Assembly: GCA_016932235.1 (NCBI GenBank)
Contig: JAFGDF010000185.1
Location: 1 to 45,618 of the forward strand
DNA length: 45,618 nucleotides
Direction of reading: 5' to 3'
Source of the DNA: Deltaproteobacteria bacterium
GTDB lineage: Bacteria; Desulfobacterota; DSM-4660; Desulfatiglandales; HGW-15
Shown: positions 26,870-35,453 of the stretch, piece by piece
Layout of the letters: every line of letters starts with the position of its first letter
How positions within the stretch are numbered: the stretch's first letter is position 1
Notes under the pieces: model-generated
Database searches by the model: none
What the model was told of the DNA's origin: nothing
The model's input: only the letters and a program-made list of their open reading frames with translations
Made by a program: the position numbers and the translations under genes

Positions 26870-27955
26870 ATGAAATATCTATTATTATCTTTCTTCCTAT
26901 CTCTTTTACCCTTACAAAGCACCTATGCCGAGTCCATTGAGATTGCGGATATCCCTTCCCTGATTTCCTCTCTTAAGTTCGAAAAACACATTGAATTTTG
27001 CGGGGAAAAGGTTCCGATTGAAAACAGTGAAGTTCTTGAAAGGTTCGAAAAGGAGCTTCTGCTTTCACTCTGGGATCGCGCCCAGATTATCCTCTGGTTA
27101 AAGCGTTCAAGCCGCTATATGCCTCACATTGAGCATGTGCTAAAAGAGAACGGAATGCCTGAAGATCTTAAATATGTCCCGGTCGTTGAAAGCGCCCTTC
27201 TACCCCATCTGGGATCGTCAAAGGGGGCGATGGGATTCTGGCAGTTCATCGCAGCCACAGGAAGGAGATACGGCCTTGTGATTGATAAAAACATTGATGA
27301 ACGTCGGAACATCTTCGCATCGACTGCGGCGGCGGTCCTTTATCTTCGAGAACTTCATGAGATGTTCAAATCCTGGACCCTGGCGGTCGCCGCCTATAAT
27401 ATGGGGGAAAAGGGTCTCATGTCGGAGATACTGGAGCAGGACACAGGCGATTATTATCAGCTTTACCTCCCCCTTGAAACACAGCGTTATGTCTTTCGCA
27501 TCCTTTCGGTAAAACTGATTTTAGCAAACCCCGAAAAGTACGGCTTCAAACTCAGTAAGGATGATTACTATACACCGCTGGAGTTCGATCAGGTTCAGAT
27601 AACCTGCCCTCATGATCTTCCGATACGTATTATCGCCAAGGCGGGTAACACGTTTTTCAAGGTGATAAAGGACCTGAATCCAGAGATCAGGGGTTATTTT
27701 TTAGCAGAAGGAACCCATAATATTCTAATTCCCAAAGGGGCTTCAGCGGGCTTTGAAGCCCGTTATCAGGATTTTCTCAATAAACATTTGACCGCCCGGA
27801 AAGAAGGCGTTTACGTAGTAAAAAAGGGGGACAGCCTGTCTTCGATCGCCAAGAATTTCGATATACCCCTGGCAAGCCTTCTTCTATGGAATCAGCTTGA
27901 TCCGCAGCGCCCGATCCATCCCGGGGATCGTCTGATTATCTATAAAGGCAATTAA
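26870..27955 (+). CDS. mltD: membrane-bound lytic murein transglycosylase, MltD-like, with LysM domain
   Basis: From the ATG at 26870 the protein has 361 residues. A signal peptide (about 1-20, Thr-Tyr-Ala-Glu cleavage) precedes an SLT domain (about 85-250) with the catalytic Glu108 in Val-Glu-Ser-Ala-Leu and the Gly-Phe-Trp-Gln-Phe and Ala-Ala-Tyr-Asn motifs. One LysM peptidoglycan-binding domain lies at about 315-360. It cuts murein glycan strands in the periplasm. A GTG at 26819 would add residues before the signal peptide and is unlikely. dacB follows after 19 bp, so the two murein enzymes are probably co-transcribed. Confidence 0.88.
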   Translation: MKYLLLSFFLSLLPLQSTYAESIEIADIPSLISSLKFEKHIEFCGEKVPIENSEVLERFEKELLLSLWDRAQIILWLKRSSRYMPHIEHVLKENGMPEDLKYVPVVESALLPHLGSSKGAMGFWQFIAATGRRYGLVIDKNIDERRNIFASTAAAVLYLRELHEMFKSWTLAVAAYNMGEKGLMSEILEQDTGDYYQLYLPLETQRYVFRILSVKLILANPEKYGFKLSKDDYYTPLEFDQVQITCPHDLPIRIIAKAGNTFFKVIKDLNPEIRGYFLAEGTHNILIPKGASAGFEARYQDFLNKHLTARKEGVYVVKKGDSLSSIAKNFDIPLASLLLWNQLDPQRPIHPGDRLIIYKGN

Positions 27956-27974
27956 CCTGTCAGGATGCCGGACA

Positions 27975-29243
27975 ATGGCTAGCAGATTCCAGATGAGACG
28001 ACATCCCGATCCATGCGGTTCTTTCGCGGGACTCATCCTGAAAGCCTTTACGGTACTAACCTTGATCCTGCCTTGCTCATATTCTCACGGGGCCCCGATA
28101 AAAACATCTGACGGGGTCTCCGCATTACATGAAAGACTCGTGGAAGTAACCGGACCACAGGATAGTGTGATTATAGCATCTTCGGATAATAAGAACCTGA
28201 TTGCCGTCAATGCGGATCACATGCTGATCCCTGCTTCCATATTGAAGGTTTTGACATCTCTTGCCGCCATTGAGATACTGGGAGAGGAATTTCGCTTTAA
28301 AACCGAATTCTTCAGATCAGCCCAAGGGGACCTTATAATCAAGGGATATGGCGACCCTTTCCTGATCTCCGAAGAGATCAGGTCCATAGCTGAAAAGTTA
28401 CGAGGATTTATTGAAAACATTCAAGATATTATACTCGATGCCTCCTATTTCTCCAGGCCCGTTATTATCCCAGGAAGAAGCAATACGCCCCAACCCTATG
28501 ATGCCCCGAACGGAGCGCTTTGTGTCAACTTTAACACCGTCAACTTCAGGCGGGAACAGGGGCACTGGGTCAGCGCGGAACCCCAGACACCGCTGCTTCC
28601 TTTCGCTATTCCCAGGATTGAATCCTCCGGTCTGAAAAAAGGTCGTATTACGATGGCTTCAACCGAAAATGAGGGTCTGAGGTATGCGGGTGAGCTCTTC
28701 AAATATTTTTTCACAAGGGAAGGGATTAAGGTCAATGGGGGCATACGTATTGGGGAAACCCCTGACGGAAAAGATCATTTGATATTTTCCCACAAAAGCA
28801 GTCTCACAGTTTTACAGATTGCTGGTGAGCTTCTTGAATACTCAAACAATTTCATCGCCAACCAGCTCCTTTTAGCCATAGGTGCCAAATATTATAGCGC
28901 GCCCTCCACCCTGGTCAATGGGATTAGCGTCCTAGAGGAATTCTGCGACAATCGCCTGGGTATAGAAGATGTTAGATTAGCGGAAGGCTCCGGCTTATCA
29001 CGTGATAACCGTATCTCAGCGAGAGCCATGCTTACCGTTCTTGAACATTTTTCGCCCTATCAGCGCTTATTGCGATCCGAGGGCCGCCAGCGGTATAAAA
29101 CAGGCACATTATGGAATGTATCTACCCGTGCCGGATACCTGGACAGCCGTTCAGGCGGTGTGTACAGATTTGTGGTAATGAGAAATTCAAAAGGAAAGAG
29201 TGCGGAGGAAGTTACGCGCATTATTGAGCGATATTTAAAATGA
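27975..29243 (+). CDS. dacB: D-alanyl-D-alanine carboxypeptidase/endopeptidase (PBP4, DacB family)
   Basis: The 422-residue enzyme trims and cleaves peptidoglycan peptides in the periplasm. An N-terminal signal segment (about 18-40) precedes the class C penicillin-binding fold. The SxxK motif is Ser88-Ile-Leu-Lys91, SxN is Ser-Asn-Asn near 290, and KTG is Lys-Thr-Gly near 376. Gly-Tyr-Gly-Asp-Pro near 117 is the family entry to the inserted domain. ATG 27975 is taken; ATG 27993 is nearly as good. Confidence 0.9.
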   Translation: MASRFQMRRHPDPCGSFAGLILKAFTVLTLILPCSYSHGAPIKTSDGVSALHERLVEVTGPQDSVIIASSDNKNLIAVNADHMLIPASILKVLTSLAAIEILGEEFRFKTEFFRSAQGDLIIKGYGDPFLISEEIRSIAEKLRGFIENIQDIILDASYFSRPVIIPGRSNTPQPYDAPNGALCVNFNTVNFRREQGHWVSAEPQTPLLPFAIPRIESSGLKKGRITMASTENEGLRYAGELFKYFFTREGIKVNGGIRIGETPDGKDHLIFSHKSSLTVLQIAGELLEYSNNFIANQLLLAIGAKYYSAPSTLVNGISVLEEFCDNRLGIEDVRLAEGSGLSRDNRISARAMLTVLEHFSPYQRLLRSEGRQRYKTGTLWNVSTRAGYLDSRSGGVYRFVVMRNSKGKSAEEVTRIIERYLK

Positions 29244-29385
29244 TTTGTTATAACTAATCTTCATCTTTCCTTTGAATAGTCTTTTCTCTTCTCAAAATCT
29301 CGCTCCTGTGCCCGCTGAAAAGGCCTGTAAAGAGGCTGAAAGTGGCTCCGGCTATCGGCTTCAGATGACTGATACGGAATATAAG

Positions 29386-30340
29386 TTAGCGGGCGCCAAC
29401 CGGTTCCACGGGGCGGACCTCTTTAAACTTGCGAAGCAGAAGTCCTGCCGCGATGATCCGCAGAATCCCCGATAATAGGAAAAGCACCGGAAGAACCGAT
29501 GCGGGCTTCCAGATCCAAGGGCCTAATCTGTAGGCTTGAGGCAGCAATATTGCGGTATAGGCACCTGCCACTGAACCGATAAGGACGCATACGCCGTTGA
29601 CCAGTCCCTGGTAGGCTACGCAAAGTGCCCTCTTTGATGGAGACACGGCATCAAACAAAAAATTTGTCACCGCAAGATTAAACCCCGCCCATACAAAACC
29701 GCCGAAAGTCTGTATAAGGATCAGGTAAACCGTGTAAGGTTTCGCGAGCCATAATATAGGGACGGTCGCGACACCCCACCCGCACACGCTAAGTATCTTT
29801 TTATTACCGAATCGATCGCTCAGGACACCCCAGTGACGGAATGCCAGGAATTGGGTAATCGTGGATACTGCGACGATAGCCGTAAACTCCATGTAGGACA
29901 TTTCCAGGTCTCTGAGCATGTATAGCGCGAAATATGGTGCTGAAAAAGCGACACCCAGATTGATGCCGCCCACAAAAAACACAAATTTGGCGAATAAGAA
30001 GGAAAACAGTAGAAACTCCTTTTCCGAAAACAAAGGGCAGGGAAGCGATGGGAATCCAGAGACAGGCTTGAATCAGGGCCCCCGTGACAACAATGACCCT
30101 CCTGCTGCGAAACCAGGGCATGAGCCGGGCCCCGGCCAGTTGCATAAGGGCCCCAAAAAGCTGAGGCAGGGTCGCAAGCAGCCCGACCTGAAGGGTACTG
30201 GCGCCAAGGAAAATTCCAAAAGGACCGAGATAGGTCTCGCCTGCGCCCATCATTACGGCATGAAATAGTCCATCACGGACGGAGGCTGAAAGTGATGAGT
30301 TATTCAGTTCATTCCCGGCTGTATTCTTTCTTGATGACAT
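29386..30340 (-). pseudogene. MFS transporter, split by a frameshift
   Basis: Two overlapping frames together encode one major facilitator protein of about 315 residues or more. The first (from 30340) has helices up to Ala-Ser-Leu-Pro. The second (open from about 30033 to 29386) continues with Leu-Phe-Ser-Glu-Lys-Glu and further helices, including the loop Ser-Asp-Arg-Phe-Gly-Asn-Lys-Lys. The frames join if one base is removed near 30032-30034, where three A stand in the plus strand. A typical MFS protein has about 400 residues, so the C-terminus may also be short. The substrate is unknown. A sequencing error is possible. Confidence 0.75.
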
Positions 30341-31091
30341 TAATTTATATTTAGTACGAAAATAAAGTTTAACAATGTCGGTATATAATTCAACGTTATC
30401 TCTAAAGACCGTGGCCTGGGGAGCCCTTTTTACGAGCGAACTCGTTCCTGGCTTGTTTTACGCATATTGCCTTACGAGGCGGGCGGCGGGTCATCTCAGT
30501 CGTCGTCAGGACCAGATTAAAGTTGAACAACCGAGGAGGATTCCGCCCGCTCTCCGAGCCGGAGGCCTGGCATGCACCTTCCGCTATTATCCTGCTTTCA
30601 AGGGTTTCGCCGTTAAAAGGACCCCCCATACCACGATCCTGATACCGCAGGGCGCTATTTTCATGCGCCTATAAATGTTTAGCAAAAAAGCCGTCTGCAA
30701 ACAAGGACATAAATGGGAGAACAAGGAGAATAAATCAAACTCATCGTAAAGCCGCTTTCCTGCAACTTGATTTATGGATGATGTTTGACAATGACCGGAT
30801 GCATGGCTTCCGAAACCGGGAACCCGCCCCGGAGGGGTGGGAACTGAGCGCCCTTTGGGAGCGAAGAAATACCGGGAAACAAGGCATACAAATCGCGGGG
30901 ACACACTCCATCGGATTTTTTCAATTGGGATACGAGTTCAGGGATGACGTATAACCTTTTTCGGGCAACTGTTCATCCTTTTCACAAAAATATGGCCCCT
31001 GATCTCCCTTCCCCACGTATAAATGTCCACCTTCATCGATCCGCTTTCCACGTAAAATGGAGGAATATCACATCATGCGTCCACTTTATTA
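30341..31091. other. long intergenic region without a convincing gene
   Basis: About 750 bp separate the broken MFS gene from the promoter of the metallo-hydrolase. Open frames of 75-105 codons exist on both strands between 30375 and 30904, overlap each other and have arginine-rich, low-complexity translations. GGGAACCCGCCCCGGAGGGG (30818-30837) can form a GC-rich hairpin. The region looks like decayed or repeat-derived DNA. Confidence 0.35.
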
Positions 31092-31120
31092 TTGACACAC
31101 AAGGCGAAATCTCCTATGTT
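31092..31120 (+). promoter_or_regulatory. sigma-70 promoter of the metallo-hydrolase gene
   Basis: A perfect TTGACA (31092-31097) is followed after 17 bp by TATGTT (31115-31120, 4 of 6). Transcription would start near 31127, 55 nt before the ATG at 31182. The presence of this promoter argues against the longer reading frame that begins at the TTG of the -35 box itself. Confidence 0.55.
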
Positions 31121-31181
31121 TCGGCTCAAAATAAGCAAGTTCTTGCTATCACCCGAAAATCGTTTTGGGGAGGGTAATTTC

Positions 31182-32033
31182 ATGGAGGTCAGAATCAATG
31201 AGCACGGGCCGGATTTACCGGCTACCAAGGTATTTTTCAGTGACGAAAGCGGTTTTGCCGTTGCTTCTGTAATCGTAACGGGAAAGAAAGATGCCGTTCT
31301 TATCGATGCCCAATGGAGCTTATCGAACGGCCATAGGGTTGTCGCCGAGGTACTGGAGACAGGCAAAAACCTGAAAACGGTTTACATAACCCACGCACAT
31401 CCTGACCATTACTTCGGCCTGGGACCGATTGCCGAGGCCTTCCCTGAAGCCCGTATTACGGCCCTGCCCTCGGTTGCCCGCACCATCAACAAGCAGATGT
31501 TCGGTAAAATCGAGCACTGGATAGATATCATCGGACCGACGAACGTACCCCGAAAAGCGGTAAATATCGAGCCTCTTACTGAGAACTACATTGAGCTTGA
31601 GGGTCACCGCATTGAGATACTTCCGGAAATAATGGGGGACTTAAAATACAACACGGTAGTCTGGATACCTTCTATTAAGACATTATATGGAAGTGATGTT
31701 CTCTTTAATCAGGCGCACCCGTTCACCTGCGAGGTCACAGCGGAAGAGCGCCAGCAATGGATACGGGACATCGAGCGTTTGGAGGCTATGGGCGCCGAGG
31801 TAGTTATTCCCGGACACCAGAAACCGGGGATGCCTTTCGACTCCGGTTCTTTCAGCTTTACCAAGGACTATCTGATAGCTACTGAAGAAGAACTTGCCAA
31901 TACGAACGATGTCGGCAGCTTTTTCTACGCCATGGCCAAGCGCTTCCCGGAAGCCAACCTTATCTTCTTGAGTGACGAGATGAACGCGAACGTGTTCAAG
32001 GGTGATTTGGACTGGGACTGGAGGGAAGACTAA
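31182..32033 (+). CDS. metallo-beta-lactamase-fold hydrolase
   Basis: The 283-residue protein has the zinc motif His71-Ala-His73-Pro-Asp75-His76 and a later ligand in Pro-Gly-His-Gln near residue 223, so it is a hydrolase of the metallo-beta-lactamase superfamily. Gly-Ser-Asp-Val-Leu-Phe near 172 supplies the bridging Asp. No signal peptide is seen, so it should be cytoplasmic. The substrate cannot be read from the sequence; relatives include lactonases, thioesterases and other ester hydrolases. GGGGAGGG lies just upstream of the ATG. It stands alone before the IclR/TRAP locus and may or may not belong to it. Confidence 0.82.
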   Translation: MEVRINEHGPDLPATKVFFSDESGFAVASVIVTGKKDAVLIDAQWSLSNGHRVVAEVLETGKNLKTVYITHAHPDHYFGLGPIAEAFPEARITALPSVARTINKQMFGKIEHWIDIIGPTNVPRKAVNIEPLTENYIELEGHRIEILPEIMGDLKYNTVVWIPSIKTLYGSDVLFNQAHPFTCEVTAEERQQWIRDIERLEAMGAEVVIPGHQKPGMPFDSGSFSFTKDYLIATEEELANTNDVGSFFYAMAKRFPEANLIFLSDEMNANVFKGDLDWDWRED

Positions 32034-32574
32034 GGCCAACCATTGACCCTTCCTACGACTACCGCTTCGTCAGGTCAACCATATCAATCAGGTTGACGTT
32101 GCCTCTATCTTATCTCTCATGTAAAGCACAACCTCGGCCCTGAATTTCCAACTTTGATTAACCAGAAGTATAAAATACCTTACATCCAGGTGAAAAATAG
32201 GACACACGTCAGCAGTATCCTTTTCCGCTTTTATAGATTTGTGAGTTAATAAAAATTCGACAACCGCCTGAAATCAGGATAAAAAATATGAACCTGTCTT
32301 TTGCGTGGCATCTTGGTATCAAAATTGCAGTACATTTATTAACCTTCTTGACTTCTCGGATGCGCGTGCATCTTTCTTTCTGGAATCCTCAACATACATA
32401 AGAAGGTTTTCATCAGAAGCGATAACGGCATTTGGGGAAGTCAACAAAAATAAAGGCCATGGCGAATGAGTAACTATCAACTTAACCTAAAAGGAAGAAA
32501 AAGCATTAGCAGATTACTAACTATAAACCCAACCCGTAACAATATTTGATATACTACCCGTAAATGAAGACGAT
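32034..32574. other. gene-free stretch ending in a terminator
   Basis: About 540 bp with no credible open frame on either strand, although a strong intrinsic terminator stands at its right end. It could be a long 3' untranslated region of the hydrolase gene or hide a small RNA. I see no clear promoter inside it. Confidence 0.3.
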
Positions 32575-32607
32575 ATAGGCGGGGCCGTAATGACCCCGCC
32601 TATTTTT
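32575..32607 (+). terminator. intrinsic terminator
   Basis: ATAGGCGGGG (32575-32584) pairs with CCCCGCCTAT (32594-32603), a perfect 10-bp GC-rich stem with a 9-nt loop, followed by a T-run. It reads on the plus strand, 540 bp beyond the hydrolase stop and 40 bp before the 3' end of the convergent IclR gene. Confidence 0.85.
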
Positions 32608-32646
32608 ATGAAAAACACGATAAACAGGCTTTTAAACTGACGTGTC

Positions 32647-33504
32647 CTATTTAAGATCAAATACCTCTCTAATATTGTCGTTTATACGGCCGCTGCTGGC
32701 CTGAAGTTTGCTGATAAAATCGTTTATCTTTCCTTTTACACGGCTTTCCGGTCCCAAGATACCCAATGTGGCCGGTAATAAGTAATCTTTTATAGGCACT
32801 GATATACATACGGCGCCGCTGATTCTCTCTCCGTAATCCACGGCATAACCCTGTTTCCTGATCAGTTTCAACTGAGATAACAACTTTTCTTTGTCCGTAA
32901 TGGTATTTTCAGTTATGGGATCAAGCACCATATTTTTCATAACTGTTTTCAGTTTTTTGCTGCTCAGTTGAGACAGCAATATTTTACAATTTGCTCCTGC
33001 ATGGATGTTGCCGTAAGTTTTTTTCTTGGCGACTATCCGGAGGTCATAAGTGCTGGGAATCTCCAGCACAAGGACATTTTGAAGGCCTATCAAAACATTA
33101 AGCCCTATACTTTCTCTGGAATAATCTGACAGGTATCTCATTTCATTAATAGCACATAAAATGAGCTGTTCGTGTGCGACATTCGGATTCGATGCTATTT
33201 CGCTGATTAAAGGGCCTATATGGTACCTGCGGGTTATGTGGTTACGTGTTGTGAGTCTAACCTCGCTCATGGCTTTTAGCAGCCTGTACACAATGGATTT
33301 ATTTAATCCGCAGGTATTGGCGATACCTGTAATTGAATCTATACCGTTGCTTATGCACGTGAGGATATTGGCAGTACGATAAACTGATCGAAGGATATTA
33401 GGCTCCTCTTTTTCCAGAGGCAGGCCGTCAATAAAATTATTATTTAACTTATCCGTGTTATTATTGTATTTAGCTGTATCATTAAGTCTATCTTCCATAA
33501 CCAT
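32647..33504 (-). CDS. IclR-family transcriptional regulator
   Basis: The 285-residue protein has an N-terminal winged helix-turn-helix (about 38-100: Ile-Thr-Gly-Ile-Ala-Asn-Thr-Cys-Gly-Leu-Asn-Lys-Ser then Val-Tyr-Arg-Leu-Leu) and a C-terminal IclR effector domain (about 110-280, with Tyr-Gly-Asn-Ile-His-Ala-Gly-Ala and Tyr-Ala-Val-Asp-Tyr-Gly-Glu). IclR regulators usually control uptake and breakdown genes beside them in response to a small molecule. It is transcribed away from the sulfatase/TRAP genes with 459 bp between, so it is the likely local regulator. GAGG precedes the start. Confidence 0.88.
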   Translation of the reverse strand: MVMEDRLNDTAKYNNNTDKLNNNFIDGLPLEKEEPNILRSVYRTANILTCISNGIDSITGIANTCGLNKSIVYRLLKAMSEVRLTTRNHITRRYHIGPLISEIASNPNVAHEQLILCAINEMRYLSDYSRESIGLNVLIGLQNVLVLEIPSTYDLRIVAKKKTYGNIHAGANCKILLSQLSSKKLKTVMKNMVLDPITENTITDKEKLLSQLKLIRKQGYAVDYGERISGAVCISVPIKDYLLPATLGILGPESRVKGKINDFISKLQASSGRINDNIREVFDLK

Positions 33505-33792
33505 CCATGGACCTCAGTTTCTGCGTTGGTGTTCTCATACATACTCATCAGTAGGGTTAACTCAGAATGAGAATCTTATAACATTTTGAAAGCCAAAAAA
33601 TGCCCTGATAGTCCTATTACCCGATTAGTCTTCTTAAATCAAGTTTGTTCGATGCAATAATTATCAATGCGTAATGACCATCTTGTAAAGATAGTTTATA
33701 ACCTTCGTTTATAGAACCCGGTGGAAAAATAATATTGAGACTTCATTAATCATTTCGAAAGTCAACAGGACTCGGAAAACTCTAAAAAATTG
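33505..33792. other. intergenic control region between iclR and the catabolic operon (left part)
   Basis: This very AT-rich stretch holds the iclR leader and presumably its promoter, which I could not pin down. No open frame is supported. The right part of the 459-bp gap contains the promoter and candidate operator listed separately. Confidence 0.4.
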
Positions 33793-33819
33793 TTGACAAA
33801 TTAGAATAATTGATATAAT
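33793..33819 (+). promoter_or_regulatory. sigma-70 promoter of the sulfatase/TRAP operon
   Basis: Both hexamers are perfect: TTGACA at 33793-33798 and TATAAT at 33814-33819. The spacer is only 15 bp, shorter than the optimum of 17, which often marks promoters that need help from or are tuned by a regulator. The leader to the first start codon would be about 137 nt. Confidence 0.55.
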
Positions 33820-33882
33820 TTGCCAGCATAAGAAAAATAAGTTGCATATATTAGAAAATTTAGAGCCTTTCACAAAAGCAAA

Positions 33883-33899
33883 ATGCGCACCTGTCGCAT
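33883..33899. promoter_or_regulatory. candidate IclR operator
   Basis: ATGCG (33883-33887) and CGCAT (33895-33899) form an inverted repeat with a 7-bp centre, about 60 bp downstream of the likely transcription start and 64 bp before the first gene. The size suits an IclR-type dimer site. A protein bound here would block elongation. One copy only; unproven. Confidence 0.3.
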
Positions 33900-33963
33900 G
33901 AATCATATCCTAATCATAGTCTTTTACTGTTCAGGAATCTTAATATAATATCAAGGAGGAGAC

Positions 33964-35334
33964 ATGAATATTATCTGGGTGGTGTCTGATACACTTCGTA
34001 AAGATCATGTGGGAGTCTATGGAAACAAAACAATCCGCACACCGTCAATTGATTCTTTTGCCGAAAAGTCAATCCGTTTTGACCGTCATTACATAGCAGC
34101 CTTTCCTACTATGCCGACGCGCGCGGATCATTTGACAGGACGTTGGACGATGTCATATATGCAGTGGGAGCCGCTGCATGATGAAGAAGTTACACTGCCT
34201 GCAATCCTCAGAGAGAATGGTTTGCATACGGCTGCGGTCGTTGACACGCCTTTCTTCATTAAACGAGGCATGAATTACGATCGCGGGTTTCTTACCTTTA
34301 TTGATATCCCCGGTCAGGTTCAGTATGTGCATCTGGGAGAGCAGTTTGAAGGAGGAGATGTGAGGCTCTTACAGCGACTCGAGGCCGATAAATTTGCTCC
34401 CCGGACCTTCACCGAGTCAATGGAATGGCTGGAATACCACTATAAGGAAAACTTCTTCCTGTACATAGACACATGGGATCCGCACGAGCCATGGGATCCT
34501 CCGAATTATTATACGGAACTCTACTGGCCAGGATTTGACGGCGAAGAAATAGACCCTCCTTACGGATATTGGCAGGATACACCCGGCCTTACTGAAGAGA
34601 AAGTAAAAAAGGCACATGCGGCATACTGCGGTGAAATAACGATGGTTGATACCTGGTTCGGCTATTTCATGAGGCGCGTGGAAAATATGGGTTTGCTGGA
34701 TAATACGGCCATAATATTCACCAGTGACCACGGTTTTTATTTTGGTGAGCATGGTGGTCTTTTCGGGAAAATGGTCTTTGCAAAAGATAAAGAGACGGGT
34801 CAAGCGTTGAACGGGATCTGGGCCCATTCACCTTTCTACGAGGAAGTCGCGGCAATCCCTCTGCTGATTTATGTTCCCGGTATTTCATCGGGAAGCTACA
34901 GCGGGCTGACATCCGCAGTTGATTTGATGCCGACCGTCCTTGATATCCTGGATATCGAGATTCCGTCTCGGGTTGAGGGAAAATCCTTGTTGCCGATGGT
35001 AAAAGACCAGTCTGCGGCAGGGCGTGATTATGTGGTCAGCGCGCATCCTTTCATTAACGCCGGGGATAAGCTGCGGTCAGTGGATGATATTACACGAGTA
35101 ATCGAGAAAGACTCTACCGCGACAGTGACTACGGATGAATGGTCATTGCTTTATAATGTCGACCCTGGTGCTTCCGAGTTGTATCATCTGCCTTCAGATC
35201 CTCACCAGGAGCGAAATATTATCAACGAAAAGCCTGAAAAAGCACGTGAACTTCATCAGATACTAATCCAGTACATGAAGGAAACCAACATTTCTGAGCA
35301 TATCATGAATCAACGCCTGGAACTGCGGATTTAG
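33964..35334 (+). CDS. sulfatase-fold hydrolase 1, Thr in place of the formylglycine residue
   Basis: The 456-residue protein has the alkaline phosphatase/sulfatase fold (PF00884 type). It has N-terminal metal ligand Asp9, Tyr-Gly-Asn near 19, Asp172-Pro-His174-Glu-Pro-Trp, and the C-terminal metal pair Asp255-His256 in Thr-Ser-Asp-His-Gly. The active-site motif, normally Cys/Ser-x-Pro-x-Arg followed by Thr-Gly, reads Thr49-Met-Pro-Thr-Arg53 with Thr58-Gly59; the codon is ACT at 34108. Thr cannot become formylglycine, so the enzyme may use Thr as nucleophile as phosphodiesterases and phosphotransferases of this superfamily do. No signal peptide, so it is cytoplasmic. It opens the operon after a strong AGGAGG site. 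Confidence 0.85.
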   Translation: MNIIWVVSDTLRKDHVGVYGNKTIRTPSIDSFAEKSIRFDRHYIAAFPTMPTRADHLTGRWTMSYMQWEPLHDEEVTLPAILRENGLHTAAVVDTPFFIKRGMNYDRGFLTFIDIPGQVQYVHLGEQFEGGDVRLLQRLEADKFAPRTFTESMEWLEYHYKENFFLYIDTWDPHEPWDPPNYYTELYWPGFDGEEIDPPYGYWQDTPGLTEEKVKKAHAAYCGEITMVDTWFGYFMRRVENMGLLDNTAIIFTSDHGFYFGEHGGLFGKMVFAKDKETGQALNGIWAHSPFYEEVAAIPLLIYVPGISSGSYSGLTSAVDLMPTVLDILDIEIPSRVEGKSLLPMVKDQSAAGRDYVVSAHPFINAGDKLRSVDDITRVIEKDSTATVTTDEWSLLYNVDPGASELYHLPSDPHQERNIINEKPEKARELHQILIQYMKETNISEHIMNQRLELRI

Positions 35335-35453
35335 AATCAATTTAGCAAACAGGGTGCCATGGTTATTAACTTAATAAGGGAATAGTGTATTGCAAAAAGA
35401 CAACCGGTTGATGAGTAAACTGTTCACTTAAAATCCATGAAAGGAGAAATAAA

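Noticed and set aside
30375..30904. Small open frames on both strands in the gap after the MFS gene
   Set aside because: They overlap each other, have odd composition and no ribosome sites; kept as an unassigned region.
31092..31181. Upstream extension of the metallo-hydrolase from TTG 31092
   Set aside because: The TTG is part of a perfect -35 box and the ATG at 31182 has a strong ribosome site.
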